DNA of 41,462 bases from assembly GCF_003259505.1 (NCBI RefSeq), contig NZ_QLLK01000013.1, positions 92,180 to 133,641 on the forward strand, given 5' to 3'. The stretch comes from Algoriphagus yeomjeoni (lineage in GTDB: Bacteria > Bacteroidota > Bacteroidia > Cytophagales > Cyclobacteriaceae). The position numbers and the translations under genes are program-made. Shown in pieces: positions 23,121-32,039 of the stretch (its first letter is position 1; every line of letters begins with the position of its first letter). Under the pieces are notes generated by a model, which did no database searches, was not told where the DNA came from, and saw only the letters and a program-made list of their open reading frames with translations.

Positions 23121-24911
23121 TTATTTTTTGATGGCTGGAAACGTTCCATTGGGTTGGATTAGCAGCATGGTAGTTACTCCATCTTTTTCTTCAAAGCGTA
23201 CTTTATATCCGTCTAAACCTTTGACGATAAATTCATTTTCACCGGTGGGAGTGATCGTATATTCTGGCTGTCCTGGTACAAACAAGGTCAACTTTTCCTC
23301 CTTCATAAATACTTTCAAGTCAGTTCCTCCCAACGTGTATGTTCCCACATAAGACTCAAGAGTTTCCGCTGTAACTTTTGCTTCTGCCGGAGTACGCTTG
23401 AAAGATATCGGATCCAATGTCGGCTCTAATTTCAGACTTGCAGCTTCTATATCTCCGAGGTCGTTGGTTCGGAAATTGAAATTTAAACCTCCGCCAGAAG
23501 TCGTGTCTACTTTGTTGTCTACTACCGCAAAAGCATCAAAGATATCGTAATGCACATGGTTTAGATAGACTCTTTCTCTTACGAACTGAGCCCAAAGTGA
23601 ATCGTTTTTGTATTCAATAGTGAAAGTACCATAACCCGGATGGTAGTATTTACCCGTGTACTCGATTAGGCTGTGCGATGGAGTAGTATTTGGAATGGTG
23701 TTGGACTTTTTCTCTGCTTTTGCCTTTTCCTGTTGTTCTTTAATCTTCCCGATCTTCTCTTTGTAGTAGCTCACCCAATCAGTTTTTTCCAATCCCAATA
23801 GTTCATCTGAAAGTGCATCACGAACCAGTCCAGGCAAGGCAGAACCGTTTTGATTAGTCAGGACTACGATGCCTAAGCTGTCAGTTGGGAAAAATGCTAC
23901 ATTGGCAGAAAAGCCATCTATGTTTCCTCCGTGTTCTAGCCTATAGTGACCTTTGTAAGAAGAATTGAACCAAGCATAGCCGTAACTGTTCAGGTGCTGA
24001 TCTGGAAATTGTTTGTCGGCAATTCCTCCTCCTACGAGCATCAAGGGATTGACAGCTTTCGCCACATAAGCTTCAGGAAGGACCTGAGTTTCGCCTAGTT
24101 TTCCTTTGTTAAGCCAAATCTTCAACCAATTGGACATCTCTTTTACACTACTATTGATACTTCCTGCCGGGCTGATAGCAGCTATATCGTAGTAAGGCAT
24201 AGCTTTGTTTGTAGTGAAGTCTTCCAAACTGTAGCCTTTGGAGATATTAGGTTGAGATACCATTTCGCTTATGCTCACATTGGAGTTAGTCATGTTAAGT
24301 GGCTTAAAGAAGCGCTCTCTAATATTGTCTTCCCAGCTTTTGCCAGTCAGCTTTTCTGTAATCAGGCCTTGTGCCAAATACATGAAGTTGTTGTAATACC
24401 ATTGCTTGCGAATTCCTGTGAATGGCTCTTGGTATTTCACCCGTGCCAGGAGGCTGTCCTTATCTGCTGTTGGAAATAAATACCAGGAAATATCGTGACG
24501 TGGAAGTCCAGTTCTATGACTGATCATATCCAAAATAGTGACTTGGTTATTTAATTCGTCATTGTAGAACTCCAGTTCAGGCAGGTACTTCTTCGGGCTG
24601 TCGGTAAACTTCAGGCCTTTTTCCTCCTCCATAATTCCTAAAAGTGCAACTGTAAAGGCCTTGGAAGAGGAGCCAATTGCATAAAGCGTGTTTTCATCCG
24701 CTAGGATTTTGTTTTCCAAATCTCGATATCCAAAACCTTTGGAATAAATCAGTTGATCGCCTTTGACGACAGCTACTGAAAAGCCAACTGTTTGTGTAGC
24801 TTCTTGAAGTGCTTTTAGCTTAGTATCAAGAGTTTTGGTGTCTAGCTTGGTCTGTGCAAAAGCCAGAGAACTGCTGATAAGAAAAAGTAGAGTAATGACT
24901 TGAGTCCGCAT
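23121..24911 (-). CDS. Exported serine hydrolase (class C beta-lactamase/D-aminopeptidase family S12)
   Basis: 596 residues with signal peptide MRTQVITLLFLISSSLAFAQ. Residues about 30-370 form the serine beta-lactamase-like domain: nucleophile S81 in S-S-S-K (SxxK with K84), the tyrosine motif YYNN (172-175) and HGG near residue 325, which replaces KTG in S12 peptidases. The C-terminal 200 residues include DUF3471-like beta-barrel sequence (IEYTGKYYHPGYGTFTIEYKNDSLWAQF and LESYVGTYTLGGTDLKVFMKEEKLTLFVPGQPEYTI), the usual companion of D-stereospecific aminopeptidases and esterases. The gene is immediately followed, at 6 bases, by the D-amino-acid oxidase gene, which supports a role in releasing D-amino acids. 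Antibiotic resistance is not implied. Confidence 0.92.
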   Translation of the reverse strand: MRTQVITLLFLISSSLAFAQTKLDTKTLDTKLKALQEATQTVGFSVAVVKGDQLIYSKGFGYRDLENKILADENTLYAIGSSSKAFTVALLGIMEEEKGLKFTDSPKKYLPELEFYNDELNNQVTILDMISHRTGLPRHDISWYLFPTADKDSLLARVKYQEPFTGIRKQWYYNNFMYLAQGLITEKLTGKSWEDNIRERFFKPLNMTNSNVSISEMVSQPNISKGYSLEDFTTNKAMPYYDIAAISPAGSINSSVKEMSNWLKIWLNKGKLGETQVLPEAYVAKAVNPLMLVGGGIADKQFPDQHLNSYGYAWFNSSYKGHYRLEHGGNIDGFSANVAFFPTDSLGIVVLTNQNGSALPGLVRDALSDELLGLEKTDWVSYYKEKIGKIKEQQEKAKAEKKSNTIPNTTPSHSLIEYTGKYYHPGYGTFTIEYKNDSLWAQFVRERVYLNHVHYDIFDAFAVVDNKVDTTSGGGLNFNFRTNDLGDIEAASLKLEPTLDPISFKRTPAEAKVTAETLESYVGTYTLGGTDLKVFMKEEKLTLFVPGQPEYTITPTGENEFIVKGLDGYKVRFEEKDGVTTMLLIQPNGTFPAIKK

Positions 24912-25281
24912 GTTTGCTTGAAATGAGGTGGTTTTATTACCTCAAACTCAAGATTTTTTCTGTAAAAATCTAAGTAATGATGGGGTTTTTTAATGCATTG
25001 GTTAAAGTATTAAAAATCGCGTGGTGCAGAGGCGACTACTTGGGACCTTTTCCTAAAATTCCAAGCAGCCTTTGCCTCCGACTTCTCTCCACACAAAATC
25101 TTAGTAGGGTTAAGATTCTCTTCGGGTGTATAACGATGACTAGGAAGGGTAAATTCTCGCGGATTATCTTAATAAGCTTTAAAAGATGATAAGCTTCAAA
25201 TGCCTAAACTTCGCCTCGGTTTCAGTCTCACAGACCGAAATAGTTCAGGTTAAATGGCCTGTGATACAAACATGGTGAATG
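24912..25281. other. Intergenic region, nothing recognised
   Basis: 370 bases. The left end should hold the promoter of the hydrolase-oxidase operon. An open frame at 24977-25189 has no protein-like features. A small imperfect hairpin (TTTC-GTCT/AGAC-GAAA around 25222-25242) is downstream of the response regulator gene and may serve as its terminator, but a T run is lacking. Confidence 0.5.
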
Positions 25282-25962
25282 CTAGCACACCAACTTATAC
25301 CCAAATCCCCGCACATTCAAGATCTGGATTTGATCATCATCCTGCAGTTTTTTGCGAAGCTTAGTGATAAAAACATCCATACTGCGGGCATTGAAAAAGT
25401 CGTCTGAACCCCAAATCTGCGTGAGAATCAAACTTCTATCGGTAATCTGATTGGCGTTTTCCAGAAGGATTTTCAAGAGTTGGGATTCTCGGGCGGTTAG
25501 GTGACATTCTTCATTATCAAGCTTTAAAAGTTGCTTGGTTGGGTGGAACTCATATTTCCCAAGACCTAACCAATCCGACTGATTTTTGCGCAATTGCTGT
25601 CGATCAAGCTGAGCTTTGATCCGTACGATAAGTTCCTCCATACTGAAGGGTTTACGCACATAGTCATTGGCACCCAACCCAAAGCCTTTCAAGACATCTT
25701 CAGTTTGGGATTTTGAAGTCAAAAAGATAATCGGTGTGTAAGGATCTATCTTTCGGATTTGCTCGGCCAGAGTGAATCCGTCCTTTTTCGGCATCATCAC
25801 ATCTAGTATCAGTACCTCTGGTTTTGAGTTTTGATAACTTTCCCAAGCTTGCTGTCCATCAGCGCAAAGGGTAACCTTGAAATCCCGGCTTTCCAGACTT
25901 TCTTGGATGATCATTCCCAGCGCCATCTCATCTTCTGCTAGTAGAATTCTGACTTTACTCAT
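25282..25962 (-). CDS. OmpR/PhoB-family response regulator
   Basis: 226 residues from ATG 25962, chosen because its ATGA overlaps the kinase stop codon by four bases; an upstream TTG at 25968 adds only two residues. Residues 1-120 form the receiver with acidic pair D11/E12 region, phosphoacceptor D54 (LILDVMMP), T/S in FLTSKSQ and K in VRKPFS. Residues about 130-226 are the winged-helix DNA-binding domain, with LTARESQLLKILLENANQITDRSLILTQIWG and the recognition helix around SMDVFITKLRKKL, ending in the typical GFGYKL. Translational coupling shows the kinase encoded just upstream is its partner. It probably binds the GTTAAC-type direct repeats at 27519-27544. Confidence 0.95.
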   Translation of the reverse strand: MSKVRILLAEDEMALGMIIQESLESRDFKVTLCADGQQAWESYQNSKPEVLILDVMMPKKDGFTLAEQIRKIDPYTPIIFLTSKSQTEDVLKGFGLGANDYVRKPFSMEELIVRIKAQLDRQQLRKNQSDWLGLGKYEFHPTKQLLKLDNEECHLTARESQLLKILLENANQITDRSLILTQIWGSDDFFNARSMDVFITKLRKKLQDDDQIQILNVRGFGYKLVC

Positions 25963-27479
25963 GGCCAAATCGTAATAAATGAGGTGCTTCTTTCGGATGA
26001 TTCCAGCTCGATTTTACCCTCGTGTTTTTCAATGATTTTCTTCACATAATAAAGTCCAATTCCAAAGCCTTTAACATCATGAAGATTTCCTTTTGGGATT
26101 CTATAAAACTGCTCGAAAACCCGTTCTTTTTGATCTGAACCTATATTTCCACCATTATCCCAAATCCTGATTCTAGTGCTGTCTCCCTGATCAACTGTAA
26201 TTCTTACTTTATCACCACCGTATTTGAGCGCATTATCCAATAAGTTAGAAAGTACATTTTCGAAGTGAAAAGGATCGACCTGAATGGGGGTTATATGAGA
26301 AGGCATTACGAGCTCTATTTCTTTCTCCGGTGCCAAAGTTTGAAACTTCTGAACCAAAGACCTGAGAACTGGAAGTGGATCGACCTCCTCTTTTTGAAGT
26401 ATAAATTGATCGGAATCCAAGGTGGCAGTTTCCAGCAATTTCTCCACCATCAAGTTCAATTTGAGCATTTGGCCTTTGGAAATCCCCAAGTACTTTTTGG
26501 TCTTTTCAGGATTGTTTTCAGGGTTGAACTGCTCGATTCCTTCTATTGCTGAGAGCGTTGTTGCGATGGGAGTTTTGAATTCGTGGGTGATATTTCCGAT
26601 CAAGTCTTCTTTGATTTCAGCTATTTCCTTTTGGTTTTTGATGGTTTGGTAGAGGTAATAAAACGCTCCTGAGATAATCAAAAGAAAGATTACAGACATG
26701 AGAATATCAACTATTCCGCGCTTCAGAACTGTGAGGGCAGTGTTCTCAAAATACATTTCCAGCTTCTGGCCACGAGGTAAGAAAGTGGATTTTGAAACCG
26801 TGGAAAAAGGCATTTCTGTTAATTCCGGATAGTTAAAAGAACCAGCTATGGTGTCTTTTTCGTATTGGAGCAGGCCATAATTTATACTGATATCTCGCCG
26901 ATCCAATTCATCCTTCACCAGCCTGCTGATTTTCTCAAAATCAAGTGAATCCCGAGTTATCGAGATAATAATCTGGTTGGTGAGCATTTTAAGATTCCTG
27001 ATGCTGTCGGCAGCATTCAGGCCTCTGAAAATATTGATATTTTGTATTTCATGGGGATCAATCGTATTCAACGTATCAATCTTTGTATGAAACCTGAGAT
27101 TTTTGGTGGTATCAAATTCCCCGAACCAACTTAAGCTCGAAGTGTCACCAGCTTCCATTTTCTCCAGTGCTTTAAAAAGGACTTTGCTTTCCCCAATTCT
27201 CTTAAAAAAATCATTCTCCGTGCTGTCAAACTCTGCATTTCCTGTTGTCCTAAGTTTGATAGTAGAGCTTTTATTCTCTGTGAGCGTGATCACATCTGTT
27301 TTAGCCAAATCAGCGAAGTACACTTCGAGCGCATTGTCCAAACTTTGCTGGATATCAGCGCTGAGTTGAGTTTCATTTTGCTTGAATTGAGTGACATTAC
27401 GGTAGATCTGCACACCTATACTCACCAGCAGCGTGAGGGCAATCAAAATACTTATTCGCTTGAAATGTAGCTTTTTCAC
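25959..27479 (-). CDS. Membrane sensor histidine kinase
   Basis: 506 residues. A first membrane segment (about 9-25), a periplasmic sensor of roughly 230 residues without a recognised domain, a second membrane segment (around 258-278, IVDILMSVIFLLIISGAFYYLY), then HisKA with H299 in NITHEFKTP and HATPase with the N box (ENVLSNLLDNALKYGG), G1 WDNGGN (a shortened DxGxG) and G2 GFGIGLYYVK. The periplasmic domain is rich in charged residues and Asp/Asn. The gene is read first and overlaps the regulator gene by four bases. It is divergent from the GLPGLI-TonB operon, with 114 bases between the starts. The signal sensed is unknown; the neighbours suggest a cell-envelope or nutrient-uptake cue. Confidence 0.95.
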   Translation of the reverse strand: MKKLHFKRISILIALTLLVSIGVQIYRNVTQFKQNETQLSADIQQSLDNALEVYFADLAKTDVITLTENKSSTIKLRTTGNAEFDSTENDFFKRIGESKVLFKALEKMEAGDTSSLSWFGEFDTTKNLRFHTKIDTLNTIDPHEIQNINIFRGLNAADSIRNLKMLTNQIIISITRDSLDFEKISRLVKDELDRRDISINYGLLQYEKDTIAGSFNYPELTEMPFSTVSKSTFLPRGQKLEMYFENTALTVLKRGIVDILMSVIFLLIISGAFYYLYQTIKNQKEIAEIKEDLIGNITHEFKTPIATTLSAIEGIEQFNPENNPEKTKKYLGISKGQMLKLNLMVEKLLETATLDSDQFILQKEEVDPLPVLRSLVQKFQTLAPEKEIELVMPSHITPIQVDPFHFENVLSNLLDNALKYGGDKVRITVDQGDSTRIRIWDNGGNIGSDQKERVFEQFYRIPKGNLHDVKGFGIGLYYVKKIIEKHEGKIELESSERSTSFITIWP

Positions 27480-27517
27480 TGTGCTAAAGTAGATGCTAGG
27501 AAATTTATAAAATCGAA

Positions 27518-27544
27518 TGTTAACACACGTTAACAGTGCTTAAC
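27518..27544. promoter_or_regulatory. Candidate OmpR-type operator: three hexamers at 10-bp period
   Basis: GTTAAC at 27519-27524, GTTAAC at 27529-27534 and CTTAAC at 27539-27544 are spaced exactly 10 bp apart, one helical turn, as in sites of OmpR/PhoB regulators, which bind direct repeats. The first two also form a 7-bp inverted repeat (TGTTAAC/GTTAACA). The site lies 40 bases from the kinase start and 50 from the GLPGLI start, in position to control both. Confidence 0.6.
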
Positions 27545-27593
27545 TAAGTTGCAGAGGCAGTTTGTATTGGTTTGTAGCAACAAATTTACAGCT

Positions 27594-28424
27594 ATGAACA
27601 TACGAATTCTATTTCTCGCATTTGCCCTGATGGGCTCGATCTTTACTGCCAAAGCTCAAGGTCTTACCGGTAGAGCATACTATAAAACTTCCTCCAGTTT
27701 CAAGATTTCAATGGACAGCACCAAAATGGCTCCCGATGTCATTGCTGACCTTCAGAAGCAACTGAAAAAGCAAATGGAACGTGAATACATCCTTTCTTTT
27801 TCCCAAACAGAATCCAACTGGAAGCAAGTCGAAAGTCTAGGATCTGGTCCAGCTACGGCTTCTTCAGGTGGAGCCAGCATAGTGATTAATACCGGGAATC
27901 AGGACAGATTACTCTATAAGAATGTGGCTGAGCAAAGCTATATCAAAGAGGAAGATTTGATGGGAAGAGGGTTTTTGGTCAAAGATAGTCTGAACACTTA
28001 CGACTGGGAATTGACTGGAGAAAGCAAGCAGATCGGTGATTACACCTGCCAAAAGGCTACTTACTCAAGGATTGTGGATAGTAAGACTTTTTCCATGGGT
28101 CAGGATGAGATGGAGATTACTAAAGATACCGTCAACGTAACCGCTTGGTTTACGATGCAGATTCCAGTCAGCCATGGTCCTGATGATTTTTGGGGATTAC
28201 CAGGGTTGATACTGGAATTGCAAAATAGAGGGATGACCTACATCGCCGAGCGCATTGTTTTGAATCCAAATGAAGCGGTGGAAATAGAGGTTCCTAAAAA
28301 AGGAGAAATGATCAGCAGTAAGGATTATGATGCGCTGTCGGAAGAGAAAATGCAGGAAATGATGAAGCGCTATTCCGGCAAACCAGGAAGCGGCAATGAG
28401 ATGGTGATCAAAATCGGTAATTAA
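27594..28424 (+). CDS. GLPGLI family exported protein
   Basis: 276 residues from ATG 27594 (a TTG at 27549 would add 15 residues before the signal). Signal peptide MNIRILFLAFALMGSIFTAKAQ. The defining WGLPGLILEL motif is at about residues 197-206, preceded by DYTCQKATYSR and the AWFTMQIPVSHGPDDF segment typical of the family. The N-terminal half is beta-rich; the C-terminus is a helical, charged tail with many Lys/Glu/Met residues. GLPGLI proteins (TIGR01200 family) occur in Bacteroidota next to TonB-type receptors and are of unknown role, thought to be periplasmic. The TonB receptor gene begins 20 bases downstream, so the two are cotranscribed. Divergent from the kinase-regulator pair, which probably regulates it. 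Confidence 0.93.
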   Translation: MNIRILFLAFALMGSIFTAKAQGLTGRAYYKTSSSFKISMDSTKMAPDVIADLQKQLKKQMEREYILSFSQTESNWKQVESLGSGPATASSGGASIVINTGNQDRLLYKNVAEQSYIKEEDLMGRGFLVKDSLNTYDWELTGESKQIGDYTCQKATYSRIVDSKTFSMGQDEMEITKDTVNVTAWFTMQIPVSHGPDDFWGLPGLILELQNRGMTYIAERIVLNPNEAVEIEVPKKGEMISSKDYDALSEEKMQEMMKRYSGKPGSGNEMVIKIGN

Positions 28425-28444
28425 TCGCTTATAAAATTCTATCC

Positions 28445-31126
28445 ATGTTATTAGCAAAGCGGTTTTTTGCGATTGGTTTTTTTCTTCTGATTGCCTTTCC
28501 ATCTTTTTCTCAAAATAAAAACCTGATCGGACAAGTCCTGGACAGTTTGAATCAGCCGATAGCTTACGCGAATGTCGTAGCAATCAATCAGACTACTCAG
28601 AAAATCGGGGGCTTTGGTATTACTAATGGGGAGGGTCGGTTTAAAATTGGACTCGCACCTGGTTCGGAATATTTGCTCCGCGTGTCTTTCGTCGGGTATA
28701 AGCAATTCGAGCTAAAGATCACTGAATGGTCTGATCAAGAGCAGATAAAGGTTATTCTAAGTCAGGATGAAACCATGCTGGATCAGGTGGAAGTGGTAAC
28801 TGAACTGCCAATCACAATGAAAGGTGATACGCTGACTTATAAGACAGATGCATTTACTACAGGTACGGAGCGGAAGCTCAAAGATGTGCTGGAGAAGCTT
28901 CCGGGATTCGAAGTGGATGATAATGGGGAGGTAAAAGTGCAGGGAAAAAAAGTGGACAAAGTGATGGTGGATGGAAAGAATTTCTTTGATGGAGATACCA
29001 AACTGGCTACCAAAAACCTTCCGGCAAATGCGGTGGATCGAGTCCAAGTGTTGAAGAATTTCAATGAAATAGCCCCAGTTCGTGGGTTGGATAATGACGA
29101 GACTTTGGCGCTAAATATTCAATTGAAGGATGGGAAAAAGAACTTGGTTTTTGGTGACTTGACTGCAGGAGCGGGACCTCAAGAGCGCTATTTGGGTCAT
29201 GCGAATGCTTTTTACTATTCACCAAAAGTGAATCTCAATCTGATCTCAGACGCCAATAATGTAGGGGAATTGGCTTTTACCCTTCAGGATTACTTTAGGT
29301 TCAGTGGAGGATTAGCTGGTTTGGCTGGGAAGTCAGGCTCCTCTCTTAGCGTGAGCTCGGATGACCTGGGAATTCCCATGGCACAGCGAAATAATGCCCT
29401 TGATCTGAGGACAGAATTGGCTGCATTGAATTTGAATTATAATCCGAATAAAAAATGGAGGCATTCAGGCTTTGTGATCGGTTCCGCTTCCAAAAATGAA
29501 TTGGGGTCTTCTTCTCAGCGAACCTATTTGCGAACAGATGAAAATAATCAGGAGACACTCACTTCAGCAAACACAGTTGAGAATAAGTCTGGCTTGATGA
29601 AATATGCATTGACGTTTACTCCTAAAGAAGAAACCTATGTGAAGTACAGTGTTTTTGGAAAGTTGGCTGACATCGCCACTCAGAATTTTCAGGATTCAGA
29701 TTTTGGGCAGATTCGACAGCAAATAAATAGCTTCCAAAGCCGGCAGCCATACACAGTTCAGCAAAAAGGGGAGTGGTTTCATGCTCCTTCTGACAAAAGA
29801 GTCTTTTCCGTGGAGGCAAATTGGGAGAAAAACTACTCGAATCCCCTCTATGATTTGACTACCAATCAAAAACCTTTCAATGGGATGTTCCCAATTGTGG
29901 ACCGTGAAACTTACCGTTTTCTCCAAAATCAGGATATCAAAACCCGTACGCTGGAAGGAGCATTCAATTACTATCATATCCTGAATCCGACCAATCATAT
30001 TAACTGGAATTTGGGATATACCGACACAAGACAGGAGTTAGTAGGATTTGTGGAGCAGGCGGATACAGATGAGCAGGCTGATATGGAAGAGTTTGAAAAT
30101 GATTCCCGTTTTGGCTTTCAGGATTTGTATCTGGGGATGACTTACAAAACCAAATGGAAATCAGTGGTCATCAGTCCCTCTCTTTTTCTGCATCGATATG
30201 CATGGAATGATGTGCAAATGGAAGATGAGTTGAGTAATGATAAACTCCTGCTTCTACCAGGCATGTATGCCAAGTGGAGCATAAAATCCAATCGATCATT
30301 GACATACCGATTTAGTAGTCAGGCGAACTTCATGGATATACAGAAACTCGCGCAGGGATTGGTGATCTCAGATTACAATGCCATTTTCCAAGGAAACAGA
30401 CAGTTAGACAATGGCTTGTTTTACACCCAATCGCTTAATTATAACCACTTTGATTTCTTCTCCTCGCTTAATTTATTTGGAAACCTGAGTTGGACGAGAA
30501 AACATAATGACTTGGTAAATACGACCAACTTTGCCGGGATCAATCGAATCATGAGTATACAAAATATTGATCCAGTGAATGAGTCGTTAACTGCAAGTCT
30601 GCAAGCGGATAAGCGTTTTCAAACCTTCAAAATCTCTGGGGGAGGAAACTGGAATAACTACTCCACCAACAGTTTTGTCGATCAAATCCTGATTCAAAAT
30701 AGTCAATTTGCACATTCATATTTCTTCAAGTACACTAGCACGTTTATGAAAACTGTGGAGGTAGATTTGGGATATACCTGGAATCAGAACTTTTACAATT
30801 CTACCAATGCCAAGAATACCTTTAACACCTTTTCTCCAAAAATCGAAGTAGATTGGGATATCTGGAAGGGCTTGAAATTGAATGCGGATTACACCTACAA
30901 TTCGTACATGAATAAAGCATCTGGTACAACTAGTGACTTTGATTTCTTCAATGCTTTTCTGAGTTATCAGGGAAAGTCAAGTCCTTGGGAGTTCAGACTA
31001 ACAGTTTGGAATATTCTTGATACACGCTCTATACGCCGTGATAGCTTTACCGAGAACCTGATCAGCACTTATTCTTACTTGGTGCAACCTAGGTATGGAC
31101 TGTTTACTGTGAAGTGGGATATTTAG
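28445..31126 (+). CDS. TonB-dependent receptor-like outer-membrane protein
   Basis: 893 residues. Signal peptide MLLAKRFFAIGFFLLIAFPSFSQ; a carboxypeptidase-regulatory-like beta-sandwich (about 24-115: NLIGQVLDSLNQPIAYANV, GRFKIGLAPGSEYLLRVSFVGYK); a plug domain (about 120-220: GTERKLKDVLEKLPGFEVDDNGEVKVQGKKVDKVMVDGKNFF); then a long beta-barrel rich in alternating aromatics (250-890), ending YLVQPRYGLFTVKWDI with a terminal aromatic residue suited for barrel assembly. It is the type of outer-membrane beta-barrel protein usually paired with GLPGLI. The substrate, export or import, is not known. It is the second gene of the GLPGLI operon and has no SusD-like partner, which argues against a glycan-uptake locus. 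Confidence 0.93.
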   Translation: MLLAKRFFAIGFFLLIAFPSFSQNKNLIGQVLDSLNQPIAYANVVAINQTTQKIGGFGITNGEGRFKIGLAPGSEYLLRVSFVGYKQFELKITEWSDQEQIKVILSQDETMLDQVEVVTELPITMKGDTLTYKTDAFTTGTERKLKDVLEKLPGFEVDDNGEVKVQGKKVDKVMVDGKNFFDGDTKLATKNLPANAVDRVQVLKNFNEIAPVRGLDNDETLALNIQLKDGKKNLVFGDLTAGAGPQERYLGHANAFYYSPKVNLNLISDANNVGELAFTLQDYFRFSGGLAGLAGKSGSSLSVSSDDLGIPMAQRNNALDLRTELAALNLNYNPNKKWRHSGFVIGSASKNELGSSSQRTYLRTDENNQETLTSANTVENKSGLMKYALTFTPKEETYVKYSVFGKLADIATQNFQDSDFGQIRQQINSFQSRQPYTVQQKGEWFHAPSDKRVFSVEANWEKNYSNPLYDLTTNQKPFNGMFPIVDRETYRFLQNQDIKTRTLEGAFNYYHILNPTNHINWNLGYTDTRQELVGFVEQADTDEQADMEEFENDSRFGFQDLYLGMTYKTKWKSVVISPSLFLHRYAWNDVQMEDELSNDKLLLLPGMYAKWSIKSNRSLTYRFSSQANFMDIQKLAQGLVISDYNAIFQGNRQLDNGLFYTQSLNYNHFDFFSSLNLFGNLSWTRKHNDLVNTTNFAGINRIMSIQNIDPVNESLTASLQADKRFQTFKISGGGNWNNYSTNSFVDQILIQNSQFAHSYFFKYTSTFMKTVEVDLGYTWNQNFYNSTNAKNTFNTFSPKIEVDWDIWKGLKLNADYTYNSYMNKASGTTSDFDFFNAFLSYQGKSSPWEFRLTVWNILDTRSIRRDSFTENLISTYSYLVQPRYGLFTVKWDI

Positions 31127-31179
31127 TGGAAGTTGGATGTTAGGTGCTTGGTGACCGATGTTGCTTAGCGATAAAATTG

Positions 31180-31205
31180 AAAAGGCCGGGATTTCCCAGC
31201 CTTTT
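31180..31205. terminator. Hairpin terminator between TonB receptor and YceI genes
   Basis: AAAAGGCCGGGA (31180-31191) pairs with TCCCAGCCTTTT (31194-31205) with one mismatch/wobble; T-rich or A-rich flanks occur on both sides, so it may serve both convergent genes. Confidence 0.65.
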
Positions 31206-31225
31206 ATGTTGTGGTAGTTTAGTAA

Positions 31226-31804
31226 TTATTCGCTTGCTACCAATTTCACATCTAGTTCTACATCATCGTAGATCATCTTGTCAGCAAGGTTTTCGAAATA
31301 TGAACCTGAGCGGTATTTGATGTCGTAGTGGGTACGATCGAAAGTTAATTTACCCGTTGCTATGATTATGCCACCTTTTGCACTCACACTTGCTGGGAAA
31401 GTAACTGGTTTAGTGATGTTTTTGATGGTCAGATTGCCAGTAAGCTCGTAGTCTTTTCCGTTGGTTGTTGTTGCTTTTGTGATCACAAACTTGGATTTAT
31501 TATGCTTTTCTACTGAGAAAAAATCATCTGATTTTAGGTGGTCAGTTAATCTTTTGTTGGATCCAGCATCAGTAATATCTTCAACAGTCAAGTTGGTCAT
31601 ATCCATTTCGAAAGTTCCACCGAGGATTTTGCCATTTTGATAGTCGAGCGTTGCAGAAGAGATCGGAACTTTGCCGTGATGCTGTCCAGTGACCTTTTTA
31701 GCAGTCCAGGTGATCGTACTTTCTGAAGTGTCAACATTCGCGACTTCTGGTACAATTGAGAATGCTGTAAATGCTAAGGTGAAGAGTAAAGTAAAGATTT
31801 TCAT
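31226..31804 (-). CDS. YceI family exported protein
   Basis: 192 residues. The N-terminal MKIFTLLFTLAFTAFSIVPEVA is a signal peptide. The mature domain matches the YceI/lipocalin-like family: VDTSESTITWTAKKVTGQHHGKV at the start, GGTFEMDMTNLTVEDI, LTDHLKSDDFFSVEKHNKSKFVI (the conserved LxxHLxSxDFFxVxxxP-type block) and TGKLTFDRTHYDIKYRSG. YceI proteins bind isoprenoid or long-chain lipid ligands in the periplasm; ligand not known here. Monocistronic. An operator-like palindrome at 31880-31894 lies about 76 bases upstream of the start. The length is normal and all family blocks are intact. Confidence 0.95.
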   Translation of the reverse strand: MKIFTLLFTLAFTAFSIVPEVANVDTSESTITWTAKKVTGQHHGKVPISSATLDYQNGKILGGTFEMDMTNLTVEDITDAGSNKRLTDHLKSDDFFSVEKHNKSKFVITKATTTNGKDYELTGNLTIKNITKPVTFPASVSAKGGIIIATGKLTFDRTHYDIKYRSGSYFENLADKMIYDDVELDVKLVASE

Positions 31805-31879
31805 AGTTCTAGTTTAATAGTTTTAATGATTTATGGGGATTTGAAACCAAGGGGATAAGACGCAGTAAAACGAGCTAGG

Positions 31880-31894
31880 GTTCTATAATAGAAC
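31880..31894. promoter_or_regulatory. Operator-like palindrome GTTCTATAATAGAAC
   Basis: A perfect 15-base palindrome (7-bp arms around one base) between the divergent YceI and bicupin genes. Size and symmetry suit a dimeric repressor. It cannot be assigned to a regulator from this window. Confidence 0.45.
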
Positions 31895-32039
31895 TGTTTT
31901 AGGCAATTTTATTCAAAAGGTAGGATTAGCTGTTTTTTGGTAAATTGGAAAAAGTTAAAAGCCAGCTTGAGAAAGGAGCTCACTCCAGTTTTTGATTCCA
32001 ATTTCATATATTTCTAAACGGCTACTTGAAAATATTCCT

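Noticed and set aside
23121..24911. Beta-lactamase resistance gene
   Set aside because: HGG instead of KTG and the DUF3471-type C-terminus indicate an S12 peptidase/esterase, not a true beta-lactamase.
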